DNA of 64,000 nucleotides from Capra hircus (GCF_001704415.2 NC_030808.1:139887089-139951088), one strand, 5' to 3'. Positions 36,207-48,344 are shown, counted from the first letter of the stretch. The notes: generated by a model from the sequence alone, not told the origin. Numbers and translations are program-made.

Positions 36207-37079
36207 GGGGCGAGAACTAAAACGCCCTCATCTGAGTGGGTGTATCCCTAGTGATAGCAACAGGATGTGAGATTTAAACCCCTGGAAGCTGCTCTGGGGA
36301 AACCCGTGTGCAGTGGAGCAGCTCTGACTGCAGCAGCTCATCAGACTTGAGCTGTTCCGGTACAAGGCAGAGGCCGGGTGAAAGCAGAGATGGGTGGGCT
36401 CAGCTGGGTGTCTGACTCAGCAGTTCCAGGGAGGGACTCCAGCATCAGCACCCATGAGATAGAGGTGCTACTGCCCGGCGACCCCACTGGCCAGAGGAAT
36501 GGGTGACCCAAGCACCAAACAACATCTGCTGACCCCTCTCATGCAGCTATCTGGGTGTGTCATATCAAAAAAGTAAAAACACAATTTCTTATTGCTAAGC
36601 CAATATCTTGCTACCCCATATATTGTGGGTCGCACATTCTTTCCCCTTGCTTTCCCCCTGATAGTTATAACATTTTCAAAACAAATTTAGGTGAATACCT
36701 TGGAGAAAGGAGAAAAAATGTGCAAAGTGTGTAAGCCAGAAACAATGAAAGAAAAGTTAAGAATTCTGTAAATAGCAATTTAAGAATTCTATATGGCCAT
36801 AAACAAGCAAACAGCTAAGCAAGACACAATGAAAAGGAAAACGCCAAATTGGAAAAGATACTGTGACATATTATAGAGGAAGGATTATCATGTGATAACA
36901 GGAATTCTAAATATTAAGAAAAACCAAGCATCTTGAAACAATGAAAAAGGATACAGAGAGGTTATTTAAAAAGGAGAATTGGGAATTTTAATACACAAAT
37001 ATCAAGATACTCAGCTTCTTCTGTTATAAAATTAAGTGATCGTTTTTTCCTATGTGAACGCAAAGCAGGTTATAGACTG
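36207..37079. other. Intronic sequence; possible very old L1 at the right
   Basis: The left part looks single-copy. The A-rich part 36690-37020 has the composition of an old L1 but no segment I can name with confidence. Confidence 0.4.
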
Positions 37080-37400
37080 AACATATCCAGTTTGGGAGGA
37101 GATGGGGGCCAGGCTCTCAAATCCTGCCCATGGAAATGCCAGCTGGCACAGCCTCTTGAGGAAGCTGGTCTGGCCACCTGTGACACCATTTGGCACCAGC
37201 ACCTCTTCTACCCTGCAATTCCCTTCTTGTACTTTATCCTAATAATTGATTTGATTTATGTGCACAGTTTATGTGCAAGGATGCTCCTTGCAACCTTATT
37301 TATAGTAAAAACCTTTAGGCACAACATAAATGTTCATGATAATTTAAACAAGTAATTACATAACCACAGACTGAAATGTTGTTCAGCCTTTAGAACACTG
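37080..37400 (+). mobile_element. Old L1 ORF2 C-terminal fragment
   Basis: ACCCTGCAATTCCCTTCTTG, TGCAAGGATGCTCCTTGCAA, and ACATAAATGTTCATGAT follow the order of the conserved L1 C-terminal coding region. Strongly diverged. Confidence 0.65.
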
Positions 37401-37429
37401 AAAATTATAAAGTCCCAGAACGGTAGCTG

Positions 37430-37960
37430 TATTAGTTTGTTGGGGCTATCACACATTTTTTCTTGTCACAGTTGTGGAAGCTGGAATTCACAGATCAAGG
37501 TGTCCATAGGTTTGATTTTCCCGTGGCCTGCATTTGGCTACCTTCTCACTGCCCTCCCAGGGTCTTTTCTCTGAGCACACACATCCCTCTTGCCTTTTCT
37601 GCTTGTAGAACACCAGTTGGATTGGATCGAGATTCCACTCTTATGATATTATTTAATCTCAATTACTCCATTAAACTTGGCTTACCAGATAGCGTTAGCG
37701 GTAAAGAACCTGGCTGCCAATGAAGGAGACATGGGAGACGTGGGTTTGATCCCTGGGTCTGGAAGATCCCCTGGAGGAGGGCACGACAACCCACCCCAGT
37801 ATTCTTGCCTGGAGAATCATGAACAGAGGAGCCTGATGGGCTACAGTCCATGGAGTTGCAAAGAGCCGGAGAGGGTTGAAGCGACTTAGCACACACACAT
37901 ACACTTCATTAAAGTAACACAGAAACATGGTGGGTTAGAACTTGAACATATGAATGTTGT
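37430..37960 (+). repeat. Old interspersed repeat (GTTTGTTGGGGCTATCA-type), split by a SINE
   Basis: Starts TATTAGTTTGTTGGGGCTAT, continues AGATCAAGGTGTCCATAGG and ends beyond the SINE with AACTTGAACATATGAATG. A second copy of the same family is at 44840-45178. I recognise the family as mammal-wide but cannot name it securely. Confidence 0.6.
37679..37893 (+). mobile_element. Bov-tA SINE nested in an older repeat
   Basis: Head GGCTTACCAGATAGCGTTAG, tail GGAGAGGGTTGAAGCGACTT. CATTAAA occurs on both sides and may be the target-site duplication. Confidence 0.87.
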
Positions 37961-38098
37961 TGTTCAGTTGCTAAGTTCTGTCCAACTCTCTGTGACCCCA
38001 TGGACTGCAGCACGTCAGGCTTCTCTGTCCTTCACCATCTCCCAGAGTTTGCTCAAACTCCTGTCCATTGAGTTGATATACCATCCAACCCTCTCTCA
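37958..38098 (-). mobile_element. BovB 3'-terminal fragment
   Basis: GTTGTTCAGTTGCTAAGTTC to TGATATACCATCCAACCCTC in reverse. Confidence 0.87.
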
Positions 38099-38767
38099 AT
38101 TCAGTCCGTACCACTATCAATAATACATTATCAATCTGACAAAACAGCCTATAAACCACAACTGTTTTTTGTTCTTAAAAACTGTATATATGAAATACTC
38201 TTTCTCTCTCCCTTCACCCCTCTGCTCTGTATATATACATCTAACAATATAGTAAATATGTTAACTGGGGTAAGAAATCACATTCTACTTTATTTCTTTC
38301 AGTTTTGTCTGAATCTTTTAATAAACACATTTACTTTTATAAACAAAAATTTCAAAGTACTTTTCTATATAATAATATTATTTTAGTGGCTTGCGTTTAA
38401 GGGTCCATTAAAGTAGCCCAGGTTCATATGTGAGCAGCACAGTGACCCCATGAAGAAAGGTGAATCAAATATTTTTAAGCTCTGGCTGAGGACTTGACCA
38501 GGGGCTGCACAGCTGGGCTAAACCAGGCCACAGCTGCATCATCCAGGCAAATTGGAGGCACATCCCTAAGGTTTCTGGTTAGGTGCACAGTCTCCCTTGT
38601 TGAACTGGCGCTTCAGACATGTAGCTCACTTTTTTCAGAGGCTCAAACTGCTGCATACTTTCATATTGGAAAATGGCCAGGGATTCTCAAACAGTGGGGA
38701 GAAACGGAAAAAAAGAAACATTTTCGCTCCACCTTTCACGTGAAGGGGCTTTTGATTTAGTGGTAGT
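38099..38767. other. Intronic sequence without a recognised element
   Basis: AT-rich on the left; no exon signal and no confident repeat. Confidence 0.45.
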
Positions 38768-38985
38768 CGCGCTCGCTCAGTCGTGTCTGACTCTTTGTGA
38801 CCCCATAGACTAGCCCACCAGGCTCCTCTATCCATGGTATTTTCCAAGCAAGAATACTGGAGTGGGTTGCTATTTCCTTTTCCAGGTGATCTTCCCAGAC
38901 CAGGGATCGAACCTGTGTCTCTCCTGCATTGGCAGGTGGGTTCTTTACCATTGAGAAGCTCTCCTTTACCATTGGGAAGCTCTTG
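38768..38985 (-). mobile_element. Bov-tA SINE with a duplicated head end
   Basis: Complete in reverse (GCTCAGTCGTGTCTGACTCT to GGTGGGTTCTTTACCATTGA). The segment TTACCATTG(A/G)GAAGCTC occurs twice at its right end, a local duplication. Confidence 0.88.
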
Positions 38986-40697
38986 ATTATGGTAAGACCA
39001 CATGGTAAGTTCCCCTGAGCAGGTCTGATTTAGCACCCAACAAAATTCCCTTGGGGCTCATGGCACAGGGATGGAGAGGCAGCTGCAGCCTCCTGCCTGG
39101 ACAATATCCCATCCACCCACTCCTCCCTGCTCTTCTCACCCTCTTACTAAAAAACAAGTAGCAACATGAAACAGACAGTGCTGATCTCCAAGGAGACCTA
39201 AGAACTGTGTGCTAGTGATGGGATGCACCCCTCCACCTCCAAATAAGGAAAAAGCCTTCAAACAAACAGCCCCGAAGACAAGGTCTGAGTGATTGTGATC
39301 TCTTTCTGGGAGCTCTAAGTACAAGGACGCTGACAGCCAAATGAAGGGAATAGTTTTGAGAAGTTGCAATCAGGATTAATTGTAGAGATGAGGTTCTGTG
39401 GGCTCTGAGAGGCTGCCTGTAGCCACTTGGACAATGAATTATTTTCTCCTCCTCTTCCCGCATCTGGGATGCTCTGAGCTGGTTGCTATGGCTGATGAAA
39501 TGTACCTGCTTCTGCCTTGACAACAGCCTGGCAGGAGCTTGTTAAGGAATCATGGGGAGGGTGAGCGAGAGGGTTATGCAAGGTGTGCAGCCAAGCCTGG
39601 ACCTGTCGAGAATGATGGCCGGATTTGAAAAAAAAAAAAGAAGTAGAAGGGCTAGGTGAAGAACTGTTTCCTACTTTCTAGACACTGTATCCGGTGCGTC
39701 TGCACAGCTTCCACACTTCTCTCTTTCATCCTCCGCTCTCTTGTCCACTTTTCCCTTGCAGATCTCATCTGCCTGGGCTGTTTTGATGATTTAGTATAAA
39801 GCCCTCATCCACCCTAATTTCAGAACAGTCTCACATCTCTGGAAGTCAGCTAGGTATTTCCGATGAGATGGTACTCCGTCATGTCAATGTGGGCAAAATG
39901 AAACGTGACACCCCCTCCTCTAAAAGCTCCGGCCCCAGCCTCACAACCGAGGCTCCACTGGGGATGGATTCAAGGTCCCCACAGCCAATCAGTGACCTGG
40001 TTCCTTTTGGTCCATGCTCATATCACATCAGATGTGTGTTTTCCCCTCTCACGACTGGCACCTTACTTCAAGCCTTAATGAGGATGCCGTACTGGGCTGT
40101 TGCAGTGGTGTTCTCATCGCTTTGTCTAACCCCTTCCTTTCCTTCCCCACTCCAGTCTGTTCTAAGTTCCTGCCAGCTTCAGCTTCCGAAAATGCCACTG
40201 AAGCAGCACTGAAAAACATGCCACCGAAAATTCAGTATGACAGTTTCTCACCTGCAGTTTACAATGGCTTCTGCCTACTCTTTATTTGCACAGATGCTTC
40301 ATATGCTTGCTGCAGCCTATGCTTCAGTAACCAACAAACTCTTCTGGTAACCGAACAGGCCGCTGCAGCCCACTGCGTGTGCTTCTCCACTGCTCCATCC
40401 CACGTGTGGTCTGGGAACTCAGTCTTCCTTCCCCAGGCAGGGGCAGGAAGTTGCCTTGTCTTGCTGGAAGCTATCTCTGGTTCTCCAATCTGACTTCCAC
40501 TCGTCCTTCCACATTAAGCATAATTCCTTTTCCCCCCACAAAGCTTTCCCTGACCTCACCTCTCCAAGGTGAGGACATCTCTTCTCTGAACTTCCACCAC
40601 ATTGTAAAGTCTGTTCACACATAGTTTACATATCCATCTGCTGTCTTTTGGATCTACCTTTTGGGGCATTATTTACTAGTAAGTATTTAATTTTTAG
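38986..40697. other. Intronic sequence without a recognised element
   Basis: Largely single-copy in appearance. Open frames of 114 and 159 codons at 39868-40212 and 40014-40493 overlap each other on the same strand and show no domain. I see no splice or promoter evidence. The end (CCCTGACCTCACCTCTCCAA) may be a diverged L2 or MIR. Confidence 0.45.
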
Positions 40698-40892
40698 GGC
40701 TTCCCAGGTGACGCTAGTGGTAAAGAACCAGCCTGCCAATGCAGGAGCCAGGGGTTTGATCCCTGGGTCAGAGCATCCCCCAGAGGAGGGCATGGCAACC
40801 CACTCCAGTATTCTTGACTGGAGTATCCCATGGACAGAGGAGCTTGGTGGGCTGTGGTCCATAAGGTCACAAAGAATTGGACACGACTGAGC
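40698..40892 (+). mobile_element. Bov-tA SINE
   Basis: Head GGGCTTCCCAGGTGACGCTA, tail AAAGAATTGGACACGACTGA. Confidence 0.9.
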
Positions 40893-40905
40893 ACATATAT
40901 GCATG

Positions 40906-41186
40906 CTACTGCTGCTGCTGCTTCCAAGTCGCTTCAGTCGTGTCCGACTCTGTGCGACCCCATAGACAGCAGCCCACCAGGCTCCGCTGTCCCTGGGATT
41001 CTCCAGGCAAGAACACTGGAGTGGGCTGCCATTTCCTTCTTCAATGCAGGAAAGTGAAAATTGAAAGTCAAGTCGCTCAGTCATGTCCAACTCTTAGCAA
41101 CCCCATGGACTGCAGCCTATCAGGCTTCTCTGTCCATGGGATTTTCCAGGCAAGAGTACCAGAGTAGGGTGTCATTGCCTTCTCTG
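40906..41186 (-). mobile_element. BOV-A2 dimeric SINE with 13-bp target-site duplication
   Basis: Dimer in reverse, inserted at the tail end of the preceding SINE. ACATATATGCATG is at 40893-40905 and 41187-41199. Confidence 0.95.
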
Positions 41187-41285
41187 ACATATATGCATGT
41201 ACACACTTAATCTGTATAGAATTAAAGGGAGTCTGAAACAAATATAGACTCACAGAGAGTTGCAAAAATAATTGGGTTTCTCTAA

Positions 41286-41410
41286 GGACCATGGCAACCC
41301 ACTCCAGCGTTCTTGCCTGGAGAATTTCACAGACAAAGGAGGCTGACGGGCTACAGTCCATAGGGCCACAAAGAGTCAGACACGAGTGAAGTGAGTTAGT
41401 GTGCACACAC
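41286..41410 (+). mobile_element. Bov-tA SINE, 5'-truncated
   Basis: Body and tail only: CCATGGCAACCCACTCCAGC to AGAGTCAGACACGAGTGAAG. Confidence 0.85.
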
Positions 41411-41539
41411 GCACACATAGTCAACACAGAGAGTCACTCCATCACCACAAAATATACCTGTTGTTACCTCTTAGGATTTGCACCTGGCGCCACAGCAGCT
41501 TCTTACTGAGCCATTACATTGCTCTTCACTGCTGCAGGT

Positions 41540-42050
41540 TTATCATTTTGAGAATAAATGTAACTTTTTGAAATTAACTATTTTCACTAAGCACCTCTTT
41601 AAGCTCCATCCAGGTTTTTACGTGTATCCACAGTTCATTTCTTTTTATTGTTGAGTCATAGTATTCCATTGTGTGGATGAACAAGACTTCTCAACCATTC
41701 ATCTCTTGAAGGGCATTTGGCTTTTCTGTAGAATTTGGCTTATGATAAATGGAGCTGCTATGAACACTCAAATACAGGTCTTTTTTGGAACATAAGTTCT
41801 CATGTCTCTGGGATGAAGATGCAAGAGTGTGACTACTCACTCATGTGGCAAGTACCTGCTTAGTTTTATGAGAAACTGCCAACTATTTGCCTGACTGGTT
41901 GCATCATTTTACATCCCTACCAGCATTGCATGAGAGATCCAGTCTCTCTACTTTTTTCCCATCATGTGGAATTATAACCGATTTAAAGAAATTTTTTTGC
42001 TGCTCTTGTTGACAATAAGTGTGCAGCAAGACATCACATTTTTAACATGC
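41540..42050 (-). mobile_element. Old L1 ORF2 C-terminal fragment
   Basis: Reverse of the L1 end: GAGTCATAGTATTCCATTGT, CTGCTATGAACACTCAAATA, TTTTACATCCCTACCAGCAT. Confidence 0.8.
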
Positions 42051-42061
42051 AAACATATATG

Positions 42062-42278
42062 TGTCTGTGTTAAGTCACTTCAGTCATGTCTGACACTTTG
42101 CAACCCCATGGACTGCAGCCTGCCAGGCTCCTCTGTCCATAGGATTCTCCAGGCAAGACTACTGGAGTGGGTTGCCATTTCCTGCTTCGGGGGATCTTCC
42201 CGACCCAGGGATCAAACCGTCTGTCTTCTGCACTGGCAGGCGGGTTCTTTACCACTAGCACCACCGAGGAAGCCCCAA
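42062..42278 (-). mobile_element. Bov-tA SINE
   Basis: Complete in reverse: AAGTCACTTCAGTCATGTCT to CACCACCGAGGAAGCCCC. Confidence 0.9.
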
Positions 42279-43532
42279 CAGGCACACCTGTCTGCTCATA
42301 AATCAGGCAATGGGTTGAACATTTCCAAAGTTACATGCCCCTTGTAAGCTTTAGTGCTCACTGAGCATCTTATAACATCATATAAACTGCATTTTACCTG
42401 CAGTTTACATGTCTGCAGCTACTGTTGTATGAGACTGAAATTCTGGAACTTTTATCTGAGGGAGTAAAGTGTCCAAGGCAGAGAGAACAGGGCATTCAAA
42501 GGCACAGAGGAGCAAAGTGTGGATCCTGTGAGCCACGAAAGGTGGCTCCCTGTACTGGACTGCAGAGAAAATGCCAAGAAGGGTTAAGACTGAGGCCTGG
42601 GGGCAGCCATGAAGGACCTTCTGGGCCAGATCAAGGTGTGTAGATTTAACATAAAGGAAGTGACAGTCTATTTACAAATTTTAAGCTGGAATCAAGCATC
42701 CAATTTTTTCCACATCATCGTCATCATAGCCCATGTAATGCATTTGATTTGATTATTTTTGTTTGAAATGGACTTTCTCCTTAGTCTCTGATATTCTTCT
42801 GATAAGCTTGCTGATTTCATTATTTAAGATTTCCATAACCTCTCTACTTCCTTCCTCCCTTCCTTCCTTTTCATTCTTGACTTTATTTTTAAGTGTATTT
42901 TAAAGTTCATAGAAAAATGGAGGGAAAAGCACAGAAATTTATCATTACCCTTCCTTATTTGTAGTTCCATTTGATGCATCCAAGGTTGAAAGCCACATGC
43001 TGAAATCCCTCAGCATTCTGTTTCTTTTACTTCCTGCTTTATTCTAGCAGGTTTTATTGTTTGGATACGGCAGTGGGGAAACGTGTGGGGATGCCTCACT
43101 TCCTAGTGTTTGCGTGCTCATCTGCACAAGCTGATGAGCTGTAAGGTCTTTCCAACCAGGAGATGCTCTGACTCCCCTTGGCCCTTACAGCCTTCTACCA
43201 AACGGGGGGTTCAAGGAGTAGCTGTTCCATATATGGGTAAGTAAGGCATCCACCTCAACAAAGGGGAGGGTGACTGCCCAGCACTACATGGGCACAGAGC
43301 TGGTTCACACTTGCAGGAACAGGTCAGACCTTGAGCTATAAAAACAGAACAGAGATCTGTGCTCATTTCACCCCGAGCAGTATGAACTCCCGAGCTAATC
43401 TCTATATAATACAAAGTTAGTTTAATATTGTTTATTTTATTCTCAGAGTAAAGATTTCAAACCTCCTTATAAAAAATGAGATGGGGTCCATCTCATCTTA
43501 TATTTGAGCCACAGCAGTTTATTGAATATTTA
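42279..43532. other. Intronic sequence without a recognised element
   Basis: Contains a CTTCC-rich run near 42845-42870. No exon, RNA gene or confident repeat. Confidence 0.45.
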
Positions 43533-43752
43533 GGTCTTTCCAGGTGGCGCAGTGGTAAAGAATACGCTTGGAAATGCAGAAGACGAAAAAGATGTGGGTT
43601 TGACCTCTGGGTAGGGAAGATACCCTAGAGTAGGAAATAGCAACCCACTCCAGTATTCTTGTCTGGGAAACTCCATGAAGAGAAGAGCCTGGTGGACTAC
43701 GGTCCAGGGGGTCTCAAAGAGTCAGACACGTCTGAGCGTGCAAACACACAGA
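43533..43752 (+). mobile_element. Bov-tA SINE
   Basis: Head GGTCTTTCCAGGTGGCGCAG, tail AAAGAGTCAGACACGTCTGA. Diverged. Confidence 0.88.
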
Positions 43753-44839
43753 TGATTAAGAACTGGCTAAGCAAAATCACCTAATAAATAATGAATTACT
43801 ATTATTTGTCTATATGCTTTACAAAAGGGTAAAGCCATCCCCTTTCTTCTCCTTTTTCTTTTTTAACTTGGATGTTTGTAGTCTAGACTCTCAAGAGAAG
43901 GACTCAGCCATTAACAAGCATTTCATCCCAATATTCCTTCCATAGAATAAGTGATAAGCATAAGCAAGTCAAGGAAAGCCATGATTTCTTTTAGTCTCCT
44001 ATCAAAACCATTCCATTTTTTTTTTAATGGAATCAGTTGCTTCCTGAAAAACTCTTAAAAATGTCTGAAGGCAAAGTCTGTTTGCTAATTTGAGAATCTT
44101 GCTTAAAATCACAGAAGCTACTGATGGTCAACACTTCCTATTAGTCTATAACCAGTTACCAACACGGAATTGTGAGCTGTGATGTAGGAAAAAGCCCACA
44201 TACAGAGTTAGAGGTAAGGGACTATGAGTGAAGTCACCTGAATAGTTAGTCATAGAAGAGTACAATTTCGTGCCTGTCAGATGGCCCTTTGCTTATAGAC
44301 ATCCCGGAGGGTCCCCAGCGGGGTGATGAGGGGCCCCCAGCACCAACAACCAGAGAGACCTGTGAATGAGGAAGCAGCATGGGGGTAGGGACTCTCGCCT
44401 GGAACTGCCATCCTGCTAGAATATGGTGGCAGAGATGAGACACCTTGGCAGAAGTAAATGGCAAATGTCTCTTCCCAGCCGAGAATGAATGTCCTTTGCT
44501 TTATTTTTCAGAGTCAGTTTCCTTGAGTGGAAAACAAAGACCCATGGGTCTGAAAGGTGGACCGTAACCAATGATGCACCTCTACATTGGGCAAGGGACC
44601 CATGGATAAATTTCTCTCATGCATCCTGACTTTCTAAAAGAAGACATCACTTAGCCATTTTGTGAAAATGTTATGAAGATTTTCATCATTTCATGTTTAC
44701 TCCCTATTCAACAACTCAGAACATATATTTTATAAATATTTTATTATATCTCTTGATTAATTTTTCCTGATGGCAAACTCACAGAGTCTTGAGGTAGAAA
44801 ATTTGGAAAATGCAGAGAAATGTCAAGGTGTCTTGTTCG
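43753..44839. other. Intronic sequence without a recognised element
   Basis: AT-rich; a T-run at about 44019-44028. No exon, RNA gene or confident repeat. A 72-codon minus-strand open frame at 44246-44464 has no domain. Confidence 0.45.
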
Positions 44840-45178
44840 GCATGGGCTGCCATAACAAAATGCGGCAGACTGGGTGACTTAAACAAGAGGAAATTGTTTC
44901 TCCCACTTCTGGTACTAGAAGCCTGAAATCAGGATGCCAGCAGCGGCTAGTTCTGTGAGGTCTCTCTTGAGATTCTCATTACATCCTCTCACGGCAGAGA
45001 GAGGTTGAACTCCGACCTCTTCATACAAGGACACTGATTCCATTACGGGGGCCTCACTCTTGGGACCTCACCTAAAAGCAATTATCTTCTAAAGTTCCTA
45101 CCTCCAAATACCATCACATAGGGATTAGGGCACCAAAATATGAATTTTGGTGTGACATAAACATTCAGTCCACAGCAA
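44840..45178 (+). repeat. Old interspersed repeat, same family as 37430-37960
   Basis: CATGGGCTGCCATAACAAAA, CTGGGTGACTTAAACAAG, and the end TATGAATTTTGGTGTGACAT followed by CATTCAGTCCACAGCA. Near full-length but diverged; name not certain. Confidence 0.65.
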
Positions 45179-45330
45179 AGCACAAAATATAACCTATAAC
45201 TGTGATTCATAGAGATCTGACCATTTTTAACATTGACATTTCCTCCTCATCTTTGCTATGCTTTTCTGCACATTGGCAAGGTCATACCATATGCACATTT
45301 CAAATTCTGCTTCTTAAAAGTCTAACTATA

Positions 45331-45397
45331 ACCAATACAATATTGTAAAGTAATTAACCTCCAATTAAAATAAATAAATTTATATTAAAAATAATAA
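45331..45397 (+). mobile_element. Very short L1 3' end with target-site duplication
   Basis: Only about 67 bases of L1 tail (ACCAATACAATATTGTAAAG, then A-rich). TAACTATA at 45323-45330 and 45398-45405 flanks it. Confidence 0.85.
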
Positions 45398-45450
45398 TAA
45401 CTATAACAAATGACTTTCATCTACATTAAGAAAACTTATCTAAACACAGA

Positions 45451-45660
45451 GGGCTTCCCAGGTGGCACAGTTGTAAAGAATCCACCTTCCAAGCAGGAGA
45501 GGTGGGTCTGATCCTTGGGTCAGAAGATCGCCTGGAAGAGGAAATGGCAACTCCCTTCAGTATTCTTGCCTGGAAAATTTCATGGACAGAGGAGCCTGGC
45601 AGGCTACAGCCCAAGGGGCTGAAAACAGTCAGACACGACTGAGTGCAGCACACAGGCACA
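45451..45660 (+). mobile_element. Bov-tA SINE
   Basis: Head GGGCTTCCCAGGTGGCACAG, tail AACAGTCAGACACGACTGAG. Confidence 0.9.
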
Positions 45661-46009
45661 TTTACAATTATTAAATAATAATGACTTAGGTGGATACAAT
45701 ACTTTGAAAAAGCATCCCTTTAATTTGGTTATTTAGAGATAAATTTTTATTATTATAAAGAGCTATGTGGACTTTTTTACATAAATCTTTGTCAACACTT
45801 TTAAATTTCTTTGCTACGGATAACTAAGGATGAAAATTGTGGATCAAAAGAGATGAAAAAATTATGGCTTTTGTTATATGATGTCAAACTGCCCTAAAGA
45901 CATTTTCCTGCCAAACAGTATATTAGAATACATATCTTTGTGCATCTCTGCTAGCATTCCATATTATCAATTTTTTGTTTCCCCTCATGTTTATTAAGAA
46001 AGGCAATAT

Positions 46010-46260
46010 TTGGAGGGGAGAGGATTAAATAGGAGTTTGGGATTAGAATATACACACTACTATATGTAAAATAGATAACCCAAAAGAACCTGCTGTATAG
46101 CACAGGGAACTATACTCATATTTCATAATAACATAATAGAAAAGAATTAAAAATGAATATATATATATGTATAACTGAATCACTTTACAGTACACCTGAA
46201 ATTAACACAACACTGTAGATCAATTGTATTTCAATAAAATTTTTAAAAAGAAAAGCAAAA
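46010..46260 (+). mobile_element. L1 3' end
   Basis: TAAAATAGATAACCCAAAAG, CTGTATAGCACAGGGAACTA, AGTACACCTGAAATTAACAC, then an A-rich tail. Confidence 0.82.
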
Positions 46261-46554
46261 AAGTCAATGCTCAGTACATTGTGAAATTAAGTGAAATTCT
46301 TTCTGGGTCATATTCTACCTCATATACAGCATATCTTTTGTGAATAAATACTAATTTCAGTATGTTGAATTTTGTTTTATTTAGTTATATAAACCAAATC
46401 ATATTTTTTGGATGTGCTTGGTGCAGATCAGACATAAATTTTCATTCCCTCCGTAAAAGATACTTTATAGTTCTGGGGAAGTCCAGCTTGGTGCATCTAT
46501 GGAACTAAAACTCCTGGGAATCATCATCATGTTGCTGTATCCTGGTCTCCTCTG

Positions 46555-46952
46555 TTCAGTTCAGCAGCCAGTGGTATCCAACTCTTTGCAACGCCATGGA
46601 CTGCAGCACGCCAGGCTTCCCTGTCCATCAGCAACTCCTAGAGCTTGCTCAAACTCATGTCCATCGAGTTGGTAATGCCATCCAATCATCTCATCCTCTG
46701 TCGTTCCCTTCTCCTCCTGCCAACAATCTTTCCCACCATCAGGGTCTCCTCCAAGGTGTCAGTTCTTCACATCAGGTGGCCAAAGTATTCAAGCTTCAGC
46801 TTCAGCATCAGTCTTTCCAATGAGTATTCAGGTCTGATTTCCTTTAGGATTGACTGTTTTGATCTCCTTGCAGTCCAAGGGACTCTCAAGTGTCTTCTCC
46901 AATACCATAGTTCAGAAACATCAGTTCTTCAGTACTCAGCTTTCTTTATAGT
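46555..46952 (-). mobile_element. BovB 3' fragment
   Basis: Reverse, from GTTCAGTTCAGCAGCCAGTG to the ORF2 end (AGTACTCAGCTTTCTTTATA). Confidence 0.92.
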
Positions 46953-47349
46953 CTCCTAGTCACATTTAATAATGAGACACAGGAAACTGGAATCACTTGG
47001 TTAATGACTAAAATTTTAATTTTAGTTAAAAGTCAATGACTAAAATTTTTTCTAAGAAAGAGTTATAAACTCTTTACAAAGTTTGACTGATTTAGTTTTT
47101 AGCCTTTTTTTATCTATGACATGGGAGACTGAGCAACATTTATTTGTCTTTCAGCATCCCCTTGGTGTTTCACTCTCATCTCCTGGAATTCTGGAGGTAG
47201 GTGTTAGGTACCAGGTGCTCAGGCAAGATGGAGCTGATACTTGTGTGTAGCTAGATCCCTTCCTCCTCTATCTGCTGCTCTCAGGGGCTATTTGCTAAAA
47301 ACAGTAAAGTCAAGAATCAGAAAAGTTTTACATAAGCTGACTATGTGTT
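46953..47349. other. Intronic sequence without a recognised element
   Basis: AT-rich with a local near-repeat of GACTAAAATTTT at about 47005 and 47038. Nothing else seen. Confidence 0.4.
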
Positions 47350-48062
47350 ATTGTTCAGTCACTAAATCATGTATGAATCTTTGTGACCCCATGGACTGCA
47401 GCATAGCGAGCTTCACTATCTCCTCCAGCTTGCTCAAACTCATTCTCATCCTCTGCCACCCCCTTCTCCTTGTGCCTTCAATCTTTCCCAGCATCAGGGT
47501 CTCTTCCAGTGAGTCAGCTCTTTACATCAGGTGACCAAAGTATTGGAGCTTCAGCTTCAACATCAGTCCTTCCAATGAATACTCAGGGTTGATTTTTCTT
47601 TAGGATTGACTGGTGTGATCTCCTTGCAGTCCAAAGGACTCTCAAGAGTATTCTCAAGCACCACAGTTCAAAAGTATCCAGTCTTCAGTGCTCAGCCTTC
47701 TTTATGGTCCAACTCTCACATCCATGCATGACTACTGGAAAAACCATAGCTTTGACTAGACGGACCACAAATGGACCTTTGTGGGCAAAATAAAGTCTCT
47801 GCTTTTTCATATGCTGTCTAGCTTTGGAGCAAGCACCTTTAATTTCATGGCCGCACTCACCATCCACAGTGATTTTGGAATCCAAGAAAATAAAATCTGC
47901 CACTGTTTCCACTCCCAGCCCGCCCCCCCCGCCCCCCCCGCCCCCCCCGCCCCCCTCGCCCCCCGTCCCCCGCCGCCGCCGCCATGTATTTTTTATGAAG
48001 CAATGGGACTGGATGCCATGATCTTAGTTTTTGAATGCGGAATTTTAAGCCAGCTTTTTCTA
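47350..48062 (-). mobile_element. BovB 3' fragment interrupted by a GC tract
   Basis: Reverse, from GTTCAGTCACTAAATCATGT through the ORF2 remnant to about AGCCAGCTTTTTC. The normal BovB segment between CACTGTTTCCACT and ATGAAG is replaced in part by the C-rich tract at 47914-47983. Confidence 0.9.
47914..47983. repeat. C-rich (C8G)n-type tract passing into (CCG)n
   Basis: Seventy bases with only eleven G, two T and one A interrupting C. Runs of eight C separated by single G repeat three times, followed by shorter C runs and four CCG-type units. The minus strand therefore has at least four runs of G and could form a G-quadruplex. Confidence 0.92.
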
Positions 48063-48344
48063 TACACCACTGGATTTAATAAGAAAATATAAAAGAAAGA
48101 TACAATAAAATATTAATTGAACTGACACTTTTGTCAGGTCAAAAAATATTGTAATAGATTGGTGAGTGCACTCTGCCTCAGTTTGAGGTGAAGGCTTTTG
48201 GTAGTCAAGAGGGAAATTAGCTAATTCTGTCTTTTAATTAAAATTACTTTTCTCCATGGTACACACATTTATTATAAAGGAGTTGGATGGTATGCAAACT
48301 CTGCTATGATTAACTCTTATGCTTCTTTTTTTTTAGTAGCATTC

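Noticed and set aside
39868..40493. Open frames of 114 and 159 codons as a gene in the intron
   Set aside because: The two overlap in different frames of the same strand, show no domain, and lack exon-type splice sites.
47824..48092. Proline-rich protein encoded by the C-rich tract
   Set aside because: The poly-Pro and Pro-Ala stretches come from a simple GC repeat within a BovB fragment; the flanking codons are antisense BovB.
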